In this document: positions 1-6,442 of the stretch, one piece after another | How positions within the stretch are numbered: the stretch's first letter is position 1 | Layout: every line of letters begins with the position of its first letter | Source of the DNA: Streptomyces luteolus | GTDB lineage: Bacteria > Actinomycetota > Actinomycetes > Streptomycetales > Streptomycetaceae | DNA length: 64,000 bases | Direction: 5' to 3' | Assembly: GCF_029968015.1 (NCBI RefSeq) | Contig: NZ_JASCIS010000006.1 | Location: forward strand, 1-64,000 | Made by a program: the position numbers and the translations under genes | The notes under the pieces: model-generated | What the model saw: the letters and a program-made list of their open reading frames with translations, nothing else | Database searches by the model: none | What the model was told of the DNA's origin: nothing

Positions 1-200
1 GTTTGCTTTCCGGCCCTTCCGGGCCTTTCGGCGGTGTTGACTCTATCAGATCCTTTCGGGCCTGATTCCCTGCCAACCGGGTTTGTCGTTGCGGCTGTTG
101 GGCCGTTCCGACGAGTGAGACTTTAGCGGAATCCCGGCCCCGAACCTAATCGGGGTTGCGCCCTTTCGAACGCGGATTCCACATTCCGCAAAAGCACACG
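1..200 (-). promoter_or_regulatory. Candidate rRNA-operon promoter/leader region pointing off the left edge
   Basis: Read on the minus strand this gene-free stretch carries two promoter-like -10 hexamers, TAAAGT (120-125) and TAGAGT (40-45). The second sits in GGATCTGATAGAGTC, wording that recurs in Streptomyces 16S rRNA leaders. A small hairpin GGCCC-TTCC-GGGCC lies at 12-24. The 16S gene itself would lie outside the window, so the call rests on promoter wording recalled from the family. The 94-codon frame at 46-330 on this strand has no recognisable content and is not called. Confidence 0.45.
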
Positions 201-324
201 AAAAGAAGACCGCGACGATGCGCGGTTCGATCCTTGGGTTCTTGCTGAATGGCTGTCCGGGGACCAACCGGAGTCGGCGCTCACGTCGGACAACTCGCAG
301 GACTCTACGTAGGCCGAATGGCCC

Positions 325-353
325 TGTCAACCTGGGGCCTGGGTCGCTATGGT
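325..353 (+). promoter_or_regulatory. Candidate promoter of the trpS leader
   Basis: A -10 like TATGGT lies at 348-353 with a weak -35 (TGTCAA, 325-330) 17 bp upstream. This would start transcription about 7 bp downstream of the -10, at or within a base or two of the A of the leader-peptide ATG at 360. The leader would then be translated from a leaderless mRNA. The -35 is a poor consensus match and the assignment is an inference. Confidence 0.4.
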
Positions 354-359
354 GGCGGC

Positions 360-401
360 ATGACTACGCACGCGTGCACCAATCAGTGGTGGGCCGCCTG
401 A
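360..401 (+). CDS. trpS leader peptide (MTTHACTNQWWAA)
   Basis: A 13-codon open frame reads MTTHACTNQWWAA and then TGA. Two adjacent tryptophan codons (387-392) lie just before the attenuator hairpins, as expected of a Trp-sensing leader peptide: ribosomes stalled at uncharged tRNA-Trp would cover the first hairpin strand. It precedes trpS by 123 bp. No clear Shine-Dalgarno is present and the likely transcript start coincides with its ATG, so leaderless initiation is likely. The call rests on position, tandem W codons and the hairpins that follow. Confidence 0.8.
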   Translation: MTTHACTNQWWAA

Positions 402-455
402 CGGCGGCCGTACCTACGCGTGCATCAACGGCCGCCGCCTCGGCGGCCGTTTGCG
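391..455 (+). promoter_or_regulatory. Transcription attenuator of trpS
   Basis: Four mutually exclusive strands are visible. Strand 1 is GGGCCGCC (391-398), overlapping the WWAA codons. Strand 2 is CGGCGGCCGT (402-411), strand 3 ACGGCCGCCG (428-437) and strand 4 CGGCGGCCGT (441-450). Strands 3 and 4 form a perfect 10-bp terminator stem with a 3-nt loop followed by TTTGCG. Strands 2 and 3 form an equally perfect 10-bp antiterminator. Ribosome stalling on the Trp codons would mask strand 1 and favour 2:3, so trpS is read when charged tRNA-Trp is scarce. This is the classic trp attenuator logic applied to a synthetase gene. Confidence 0.82.
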
Positions 456-524
456 TATCCCCTTCCTGAGGACCGCGGCTCGGCCGGCGGACCGGCGGTG
501 GCCATGACTCAGGAGGAAGAAGCA

Positions 525-1535
525 GTGACGCGGATCTTCAGTGGCATCAAGCCGACCGGCCACCTCACGTTGGGGAACTACCTGGGCGCACTGCGCCAGT
601 GGGTCGAGGTGGACCAGCACCGCGCGGAGTCGTTGTTCTGTGTGGTGGATCTGCACGCCCTCACCGTGGAGCACGACCCGGCGCGGGTGCGCAGGCTCAG
701 TCGGCAGGCGGCGACGCTGATGCTGGCGGCTGGGCTCGATCCCGAGCGGTGCGCGGTGTTCGTGCAGAGCCATGTCGACGAGCATGCGCGGCTGTCGTAC
801 CTCCTTGAGTGCGTCGCCAATGACGGGGAGATGCGGCGGATGATCCAGTACAAGGAGAAGTCCGTGCGCGAGCGGGAGCGGGGCGGGAGTGTGCGACTGT
901 CGCTGCTGACCTACCCCGTACTCATGGCGGCGGACATCCTGGCCTATGGGGCGGACGAGGTTCCTGTGGGTGAGGACCAGACGCAGCATGTGGAGCTCAC
1001 GCGGGATCTGGCCGTGCGGTTCAACCAGCGGTACGGGCACACCTTCGTGGTGCCGCGGGCCACGCCGCCGAAGGTCGCCGCGCGGGTGATGGATCTGCAG
1101 GAGCCGACGTCGAAGATGGGGAAGTCCCATGAGTCGGGTGCCGGGATCGTCTATCTGCTCGATGAGCCCGAGGTCGTACGGAAGAAGATTCTGCGGGCCG
1201 TGACCGACAGTGGGCGGGAGGTCGTCTACGACCGGGAAGGCAAGCCCGGGGTGTCGAATCTGCTGGAGATTCTGGCGGCGTGTGAGGGGCGTGGGCCCGA
1301 GGAGTTGAGCGGGGCCTTCGATTCGTACGGGGAGTTGAAGAAGGCGACCGCCGAGGCCGTGGTGGAACTGCTGCGGCCGGTGCGGGAGCGGCACCGGGAG
1401 TTGTGTGCCGAGCCGGGGCGGGTCGACGCGGTGCTGCGGGCCGGGGCAGAGAAGGCGCGGGCGATGGCGCGGCCGACGGTTGATGCCGCGTACCGGGCGA
1501 TGGGGCTGATGATGCCTGCGGGTGGCGAGGTCTGA
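525..1535 (+). CDS. trpS: Tryptophan-tRNA ligase
   Basis: Charges tRNA-Trp with tryptophan using ATP; cytoplasmic class Ic synthetase of 336 residues, normal for the family. The GTG at 525 is chosen because AGGAGG (511-516) lies 8 bp upstream and the protein then begins with IFSGIKPTGHLTLGNYLGAL, the family N-terminus with its HIGH-type signature (HLTLGN). The KMSKS-type loop is KMGKS. The longer frame from 420 would swallow the attenuator and is rejected. Expression should be controlled by the WW leader peptide and terminator upstream. It converges with proC across a shared terminator hairpin. Confidence 0.96.
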   Translation: MTRIFSGIKPTGHLTLGNYLGALRQWVEVDQHRAESLFCVVDLHALTVEHDPARVRRLSRQAATLMLAAGLDPERCAVFVQSHVDEHARLSYLLECVANDGEMRRMIQYKEKSVRERERGGSVRLSLLTYPVLMAADILAYGADEVPVGEDQTQHVELTRDLAVRFNQRYGHTFVVPRATPPKVAARVMDLQEPTSKMGKSHESGAGIVYLLDEPEVVRKKILRAVTDSGREVVYDREGKPGVSNLLEILAACEGRGPEELSGAFDSYGELKKATAEAVVELLRPVRERHRELCAEPGRVDAVLRAGAEKARAMARPTVDAAYRAMGLMMPAGGEV

Positions 1536-1544
1536 GGGGGACGT

Positions 1545-1572
1545 GCGGCGCCGTTCTCCGGAACGGCGCCGC
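1545..1572. terminator. Bidirectional terminator between trpS and proC
   Basis: A perfect 12-bp stem (GCGGCGCCGTTC and its complement) with a TCCG loop lies 9 bp after the trpS stop and 7 bp after the convergent proC stop. It has no strong T-run on either side, as is common in Streptomyces, and probably serves both genes. Confidence 0.75.
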
Positions 1573-1579
1573 AGTCGTG

Positions 1580-2389
1580 TCAGCCGTTGCCGGAGGCGAG
1601 TTCGCGGCTGCGGTCGCGGGCGGCTTCGAGGGCGGCGATGAGGGCCGCGCGTACGCCGTGGTTCTCCAGCTCGCGGATGGCGTTGATGGTGGTTCCGGCG
1701 GGGGACGTGACGTTCTCGCGGAGCTTGACCGGGTGTTCGCCGCTGTCGCGGAGCATCACGGCGGCGCCGATGGCGGCCTGGACGATCAGGTCGTGGGCCT
1801 TGTCCCGGGGCAGGCCGAGGAGGATGCCGGCGTCGGTCATGGCCTCGACGAGGAAGTAGAAGTACGCCGGTCCTGAGCCGGAGAGTGCCGTGCAGGCGTC
1901 CTGCTGGGCCTCGGGGACGCGGAGCGTCTTGCCGACGGCGCCGAAGATGTCCTCGGCGTGGCTGAGGTCGGCCGGGCTGGCGTGGGAGCCGGCGGAGATG
2001 ACCGACATGCCCTCGTCGACGAGGACGGGGGTGTTCGGCATGACGCGGACGACCGGGGTGCTGCCGGGGAGGCGTTCCTCGATGAAGGCCGTCGTGATGC
2101 CCGCCGCCGCGCTGATCACCAGGCGGTCCGCGGTGACGTGCGGGGCGAGTTCGTCGAGGAGTGCGCCCATGTCCTGCGGCTTGCAGGCGAGGATCAGGGT
2201 GTCGGCGTGCTTGGCGGCCTCGGCGTTGGTGACCGGGTCGACGCCGTAGCGGGTGCGGAGTTCCTCGGCTCGTTCGGCGCGGCGGGTGGTGACCAGGAGG
2301 TCGGCGGGGGCCCAGCCGGCCCGGATCATTCCGCTGAGCAGGGCCTCACCGATCTTGCCGGTGCCGAGGACTGCGACTTTCTGGGTCAT
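1580..2389 (-). CDS. proC: Pyrroline-5-carboxylate reductase
   Basis: Last step of proline synthesis: reduces 1-pyrroline-5-carboxylate to proline with NAD(P)H in the cytoplasm. The 269-residue product begins MTQKVAVLGTGKIGEALLSG, a Rossmann dinucleotide fold. It carries the family C-terminal signature around ALSGSGPAYFYFLVEAM and the helix with VTSPAGTT. The ATG at 2389 gives the normal length; the long upstream extension of the open frame is low-complexity and rejected. Its neighbours (trpS and an ABC transporter) give no operon context. Confidence 0.96.
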   Translation of the reverse strand: MTQKVAVLGTGKIGEALLSGMIRAGWAPADLLVTTRRAERAEELRTRYGVDPVTNAEAAKHADTLILACKPQDMGALLDELAPHVTADRLVISAAAGITTAFIEERLPGSTPVVRVMPNTPVLVDEGMSVISAGSHASPADLSHAEDIFGAVGKTLRVPEAQQDACTALSGSGPAYFYFLVEAMTDAGILLGLPRDKAHDLIVQAAIGAAVMLRDSGEHPVKLRENVTSPAGTTINAIRELENHGVRAALIAALEAARDRSRELASGNG

Positions 2390-2476
2390 GAGCGGGTGCC
2401 TTCCGGTGAGTCGTCCACGGTCATCCTCGCATCGGGCGGCGGAGGCGCGATCAGGTGTCCGATGGGCGGTACGACT

Positions 2477-2540
2477 CCCCGTACGGCAGGGCTCCCCGTA
2501 CGGCAGGGCTCCCCCTACGGCAGGGCTCCCCCTACGGCAG
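2477..2540. repeat. 17-bp tandem repeat, 3.8 copies
   Basis: CCCCGTACGGCAGGGCT starts at 2477, 2494 and 2511, with a partial copy at 2528. One base changes in the last two copies (G to C). The array fills the gap between the proC start and the stop of the ABC permease, ending 7 bp from the latter. Probably a slippage-prone non-coding array. Confidence 0.9.
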
Positions 2541-2547
2541 CGGACGC

Positions 2548-3348
2548 TCAGGCCGTGCGGCGGCGGAGGGTGGCGGCGCCGAGGGCGAGGACCAGGAGGG
2601 CGCAGGCGGCTACGACGAGGATGTCGCGGATGAAGTCGGCGGTGACGTCGGTGTGCTGGAGGACTTCGTTCATGCCGTCGACCGCGTACGACATGGGGAG
2701 GACGTTCGAGATCGCCTCCAGGACGGGGTGCATGGTGTCGCGCGGGGCGAAGAGGCCGCAGAGGAGGAGCTGGGGGAAGATCACGGCCGGCATGAACTGG
2801 ACGGCCTGGAACTCGGAGGCCGCGAAGGCCGAGACGAAGAGGCCGAGGGCGGTGCCGAGGAGGGCGTCCAGGAGGGCGACCAGGAGCAGCAGCCAGGGCG
2901 AGCCGATGACGTCGAGGCCGAGGCCCCACAGGGCGAGGCCGGTGGCGAGTGCGGACTGGACGACGGCGAGCAGGCCGAAGGCGAGGGCGTACCCGAGGAT
3001 CAGGTCGGCCTTGCCGAGGGGCATGGCGAGGAGGCGTTCCAGGGTGCCGGAGGTGCGCTCGCGGAGGGTGGCGATGGACGTCACCAGGAACATCGTGATC
3101 AGCGGGAAGATGCCGAGCAGCGAGGCGCCGATGGTGTCGAAGGTGCGCTGGCTGCCGTCGAAGACGTAGCGCAGCAGGAGCAGCATCACGCAGGGGACGA
3201 ACAGCATCAGGGCGATCGAGCGCGGGTCGTGCCGGAGTTGGCGCAGCACGCGCGCGGTGGTGGCGAGTGTGCGGGATGCGGAGAAGGCGGGGGCGCGGGT
3301 CGGGGTGGGGGCCGGGGCCATGGCGGTGTCGGTTGCGGGGGTGGTCAC
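2548..3348 (-). CDS. ABC-2 type exporter permease (start codon rebuilt by an IS insertion)
   Basis: Integral membrane subunit of a drug- or polymer-type ABC exporter, about 266 residues. A soluble N-terminus of about 50 residues precedes six hydrophobic segments. The ABC-2 core includes LRERTSGTLERLLAMPLGK, and the C-terminus resembles NatB/DrrB permeases. Its partner ATPase is now 1.5 kb upstream, separated by an IS110 element. The present GTG at 3348 lies exactly at the element junction. In the reconstructed empty site the start would have been ATG, overlapping the ATPase stop as ATGA. The IS end supplies an AAAGGA 10 bp before the GTG, so translation may continue. Substrate unknown. Confidence 0.85.
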   Translation of the reverse strand: MTTPATDTAMAPAPTPTRAPAFSASRTLATTARVLRQLRHDPRSIALMLFVPCVMLLLLRYVFDGSQRTFDTIGASLLGIFPLITMFLVTSIATLRERTSGTLERLLAMPLGKADLILGYALAFGLLAVVQSALATGLALWGLGLDVIGSPWLLLLVALLDALLGTALGLFVSAFAASEFQAVQFMPAVIFPQLLLCGLFAPRDTMHPVLEAISNVLPMSYAVDGMNEVLQHTDVTADFIRDILVVAACALLVLALGAATLRRRTA

Positions 3349-3404
3349 TGGTCCACCATCCTTTCTGCGGGCGCCAGTTGGAGGCTCGTGGTTAGATGCC
3401 GGTG

Positions 3405-3546
3405 AGAGCCGGGGTGACGGCCTGGGGTGGTCGCTCTGCGAGAGCCCCGATGACACTGCCGCCCCCGGCTCTTCCGGAGCTGTCGACCGGCAACAGAGGG
3501 ACGCGCCGCAGAGCGCCAGTCAGTGACCGCCCGGGGACCAGCTCCG
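3405..3546 (+). ncRNA. Candidate bridge RNA of the IS110 element, with two guide loops
   Basis: Loop 1 (target): outer stem AGAGCCGGGG (3405-3414) with CCCCGGCTCT (3463-3472), inner GGC/GCC, and a terminal hairpin GCTCT-GCG-AGAGC (3433-3445). The 5' strand GGGGTGGTC (3424-3432) equals the left target flank at 3338-3346. The 3' strand CGATGAC (3448-3454) is the complement of the right flank at 4843-4849. Loop 2 (donor): stem CGGAGCTG (3475-3482) with CAGCTCCG (3539-3546) and hairpin GCGC-CGCAGA-GCGC (3503-3516). Its 3' strand CAGTGAC (3521-3527) complements the element left end at 3344-3350. A left donor guide is not clear: ACAGAGGG at 3493-3500 resembles 4834-4841 only out of register. Exact RNA ends are unknown. 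Confidence 0.8.
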
Positions 3547-3581
3547 TCACCGGCCTGTCGCTGATAGGCCCAAGGAGAGCT

Positions 3582-4826
3582 GTGGCACTGCCCGAGAGCG
3601 CGTACTACGTCGGGATCGACTGGGGATCGGCCGAGCACGCGGTCTGCGTCCTGACCGAGGCCGGCCGCCCCAAGACCCAGTTCACGATCACCCACACCGC
3701 CGCCGGGTTCGCCGACCTGGCCCGGCGCCTGGCCCGGCTCGGGGCAGCCGAGGACATCCCCGTGGCCATCGAGCGCCCGGACGGACGTCTGGTCGACACG
3801 CTGCTGGAGGCCGGGCATCCGGTGGTCCCGGTGAAGTCCAACGCCATCAAGGCATGGCGGGACGCAGAGGTCCTGTCCGGCGCGAAGTCCGACCCCGGCG
3901 ACGCGATGGTGATCGCCGAGTACCTGCGGCTGCGGCACCACAGGCTCACCCCAGCCCGCCCGTTCTCCGAACAGACCAAGGCACTGCGCACCGTGGTCCG
4001 CACCCGCGACGACGTAGTGAGGCTGCGGGTGATGGCCACCAACATGCTCTCCGCGCTGCTGGACGCCTTCTGGCCGGGCGCGAAGGTGCTGTTCAAGGAC
4101 GGTCAGTCGCCGATCGCGCTGGAGTTCCTGACCCGCTACCCGACCCCGGCCTCCGCCGCCGCGCTGGGGCAGAAGCGCATGGCCGCCTTCTGCGTCAAGC
4201 ACAGCTACTGCGGCCGCCGCAGCCCTGCCGACCTGGTCAAGCGCCTGCGCTCGGCCCCGCCCGGTGTCACAGCCGAGCACCACACCGAAGCCGGCCGGGA
4301 CGCCGTCATGGCCCTGGTCACCGTGCTGCGGACGCTGGGAGGCGTCAAGAAGGACCTCGACCGCTCGGTCGACGCCCACCTCGCCCAGCACCCCGACGGC
4401 CGGATCTTCGCCTCGCTGCCCAGAGCCGGACGCGTCAACGCCGCCCAGATGCTCGCCGAGTGGGGCGACTCCCGCGATGCCTACGACAACCCGGACGCCA
4501 TCGCCGCATTCGCCGGGGTCGCCCCGGTCACCAAGGCATCCGGACGCATGCGCGGCGTCTCCTACCGCTGGGCCTGCAACAAGCGCCTGCGCCAGGCCAT
4601 CACAACGTTCGCGGACAACAGCCGCCACGAGAGCGCCTGGGCGGCCGACACCTACCAGCGCGCCCGCGCCCGCGGCATGGACCACCCGCACGCCACCCGC
4701 GTCCTGGCCCGCGCATGGGTCCGCGTGATCTACCGATGCTGGCTCAGCCACGAGCCCTACGAACCCGAACAGCACCGCGCAGCACGGCCCTTCACACCCC
4801 AGCCCGAGCTGATTCAAACAGTCTGA
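3582..4826 (+). CDS. IS110-family DEDD recombinase (transposase)
   Basis: RNA-guided recombinase that inserts and excises the element; 414 residues from the GTG at 3582, which has AAGGAGA 4 bp upstream. The N-terminal RuvC-like domain shows the acidic set at D13 (GIDWGSAEH), E64 (VAIERPDG), D104 and D107 (KSDPGDAM). The C-terminal transposase_20 domain contains SLPRAGRVNAAQML and GVAPVTKASG, where S320 is the expected catalytic serine. All residues are in place and the frame is intact, so the enzyme looks functional. The longer frame from 3396 would run through the bridge-RNA region and is rejected. Confidence 0.95.
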   Translation: MALPESAYYVGIDWGSAEHAVCVLTEAGRPKTQFTITHTAAGFADLARRLARLGAAEDIPVAIERPDGRLVDTLLEAGHPVVPVKSNAIKAWRDAEVLSGAKSDPGDAMVIAEYLRLRHHRLTPARPFSEQTKALRTVVRTRDDVVRLRVMATNMLSALLDAFWPGAKVLFKDGQSPIALEFLTRYPTPASAAALGQKRMAAFCVKHSYCGRRSPADLVKRLRSAPPGVTAEHHTEAGRDAVMALVTVLRTLGGVKKDLDRSVDAHLAQHPDGRIFASLPRAGRVNAAQMLAEWGDSRDAYDNPDAIAAFAGVAPVTKASGRMRGVSYRWACNKRLRQAITTFADNSRHESAWAADTYQRARARGMDHPHATRVLARAWVRVIYRCWLSHEPYEPEQHRAARPFTPQPELIQTV

Positions 4827-4843
4827 GGTTGACACAGGGGGTG

Positions 4844-5668
4844 TCATCGCGCCGGCTCCTGTCGGTCGTCAGTGGTGGTGGTGGCGGCGGCGCGGTCGGC
4901 GTGCGCTCGGGCGTTGGCCTCGTCGACCAGCTGGAGGAAGGCGGACTCGACGGTTCCGGAGGTGCCGCGCAGGGCGTCCGGGGTGTCGTCGGCGAGGATC
5001 TCGCCCTCGCGCATGAGGAGGAGGCGGTGGCAGCGCTCGGCCTCGTCCATGACGTGTGAGGAGACGAGGAGGGTGGTGCCGCGCCCGGCGATGGTGTGGA
5101 AGAGGTTCCACAGGTCGCGGCGGAGCACCGGGTCGAGGCCGACGGTGGGTTCGTCGAGGACGAGGAGTTCGGGGCTGCCGAGCAGGGCGACGGCGAGCGA
5201 GACGCGGCTGCGCTGGCCGCCGGAGAGGGTGCCGGCGAGGGCGTCGGTGTGCGAGGTGAGGTCGACCTCGGCGATGGCGCGGGTGACGTCGGCGCGGCGG
5301 CGGGTGGCGGCCGCGCGGCCCGGGTCGAGGATCGCGGCGAAGTAGTCGAGGTTCTGGCGGACCGTCAGGTCGTCGTAGACGGACGGGTCCTGGGTCACGT
5401 ATCCGATGCGGGAGCGGAGTTCGGGGGCGCCGGCCGGGTGGCCGAGGACCCGGAGCGTGCCGGTGACCCTGGCCTGGGTGCCGACGATCGCGCGCATCAG
5501 CGTGGTCTTGCCGCAGCCGGAGGGGCCGAGGAGGCCGGTGACCTGGCCGCGCGGCACGTCGAAGCCGAGGCCGCGCACCACGGGGCGGCCGCCTCGTACG
5601 ACGGAGAGGTCGGCGGCATGGATGGCGGTGTGCACGGCTGCGCCCCTTCCGGACGAATAATTCATCAC
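4844..5668 (-). CDS. ABC exporter ATP-binding protein
   Basis: Cytoplasmic ATPase of an ABC-2 exporter, 274 residues. Walker A is GPSGCGKTTLM, Q-loop YVTQDPSVYDD, signature LSGGQRSRV, Walker B LLVLDEPTVGLDP, and the H-loop follows as VSSHVMDEAERC. The stop codon (4844-4846) survives at the edge of the IS110 insertion; before insertion it overlapped the permease start. Two in-frame starts, GTG 5668 and ATG 5665, both lie inside an 18-bp palindrome, with AGGAGG at 5681-5686. Expression is thus likely repressed by something that binds over the start. Probably an antibiotic or lipid exporter; substrate not deducible. Confidence 0.92.
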   Translation of the reverse strand: MMNYSSGRGAAVHTAIHAADLSVVRGGRPVVRGLGFDVPRGQVTGLLGPSGCGKTTLMRAIVGTQARVTGTLRVLGHPAGAPELRSRIGYVTQDPSVYDDLTVRQNLDYFAAILDPGRAAATRRRADVTRAIAEVDLTSHTDALAGTLSGGQRSRVSLAVALLGSPELLVLDEPTVGLDPVLRRDLWNLFHTIAGRGTTLLVSSHVMDEAERCHRLLLMREGEILADDTPDALRGTSGTVESAFLQLVDEANARAHADRAAATTTTDDRQEPAR

Positions 5669-5677
5669 GTGATGAAT
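5660..5677. promoter_or_regulatory. 18-bp palindromic operator over the ABC ATPase start
   Basis: ATTCATCACGTGATGAAT is perfectly self-complementary and lies between the Shine-Dalgarno (5681-5686) and the start codons of the ABC ATPase. A dimeric repressor bound here would block the gene. No regulator gene is adjacent, so the protein is unknown; the HTH family cannot be named from the sequence. Confidence 0.75.
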
Positions 5678-5700
5678 AATCCTCCTGGGTGGGGCGGGGA

Positions 5701-5759
5701 GTCAAGGCGTGGGGCGTCGAGGTGTGGGGCGTCAGGGTGTGGGGCGTCAAGGTGTGGGA
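5701..5759. repeat. 15-bp iterons, 4 copies, upstream of the ABC exporter
   Basis: GTCAAGGCGTGGGGC and close variants start at 5701, 5716, 5731 and 5746. They lie just upstream of the ABC ATPase Shine-Dalgarno, in its promoter or 5' leader. On the gene strand each unit contains a CCCCAC block and a TTGACG-like hexamer. This could be a protein-binding array or simply a slippage array. Confidence 0.85.
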
Positions 5760-5793
5760 GACCGGCGGGACCGGGCCGGCCGCCGGGTTGCGG

Positions 5794-6303
5794 CTACTTG
5801 CGCTTCTTCCTGCGGTTCGCCGGGTTGCCCGCGCGGCGGGAGGTGCGGCGTTCGTACTGCTTGACGGCCGCTTCGTACTCCGCGCGGCGGAGCTTCTCGC
5901 CGGGGGCCTCGGACAGGGAGCGGAGGAAGTACGCGAGCAGGACGCCGACGAAGCCGATGGCCGTCATCGAGCGCAGGGAAGCCTGCGTCTGCGGGTCCGG
6001 GCGCCTGCTGTACGCGTCCCAGGTACGGCGGAACGCGAGCGCGCTGCAGACGGCGAAGACCGCCACGACCAGCAGGTCGACGAAGGCGCCGACCTTCGCG
6101 ATCTCCAGTCCCTCGTACGCGAACCGGAGCAGCAGGCAGCCGCCGAACGCGGCCGAGATCGAGCCGAGGGCGACGGCGGCGCGGCGCAGTCCGTACTTGC
6201 CGGAGTGGTCGAGCCAGTGCGTGCCGAAGAAGCGGATGGGCTCGGGTTCGGGGCCGCCCTGGCCGTCCTGGGTGCGGGCTTCGGATTCGGGTGCGTCGCT
6301 CAC
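5794..6303 (-). CDS. Conserved small membrane protein, function unknown
   Basis: 169 residues. The N-terminus is acidic and Pro/Glu-rich, followed by a conserved-looking RFFGTHWLDHSGKYGLRRAA and three hydrophobic segments (roughly 45-62, 72-90 and 113-130). The C-terminus is very basic (RRTSRRAGNPANRRKKRK) and could bind nucleic acid or phospholipid. The ATG at 6303 is the only reasonable start. I do not recognise a named family. It is divergent from the kinase gene at 6443, with 139 bp between. Confidence 0.75.
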   Translation of the reverse strand: MSDAPESEARTQDGQGGPEPEPIRFFGTHWLDHSGKYGLRRAAVALGSISAAFGGCLLLRFAYEGLEIAKVGAFVDLLVVAVFAVCSALAFRRTWDAYSRRPDPQTQASLRSMTAIGFVGVLLAYFLRSLSEAPGEKLRRAEYEAAVKQYERRTSRRAGNPANRRKKRK

Positions 6304-6442
6304 GGTGCCGATTATCGCGCGCGGCGGGCGCGATACGGAGTGCGCGCTACCGGCCCCGCGGCGGCCTTCTGTCGGTGGGGCGCGCTAGTTTGGTCGGACG
6401 GCCGGGCGCGACGGCCGGGGGCGACTGGGGGAGGTCGGCGCA

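Larger units (their letters stand above)
3344..4842 (+). mobile_element. IS110-family insertion sequence, about 1.5 kb
   Basis: The element lies between an ABC ATPase gene and its permease. The tetranucleotide GTCA occurs at both junctions (3344-3347 and 4843-4846), giving a repeat-to-repeat unit of 1,499 bp, typical of the family. There are no terminal inverted repeats at the ends, as expected. A 230-bp non-coding left end precedes a DEDD recombinase gene, the IS110-group layout in which the left end encodes the bridge RNA. Deleting the element and one GTCA restores a perfect ATGA overlap of the two ABC genes, which independently supports these ends. TGACAC (4830-4835) and GTGTCA (4841-4846) form a short dyad at the right end. 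Confidence 0.88.

Noticed and set aside
46..330. 94-codon frame on the minus strand near the left edge
   Set aside because: No recognisable domain or RBS; it overlaps the rRNA-like promoter motifs and the trpS leader promoter.
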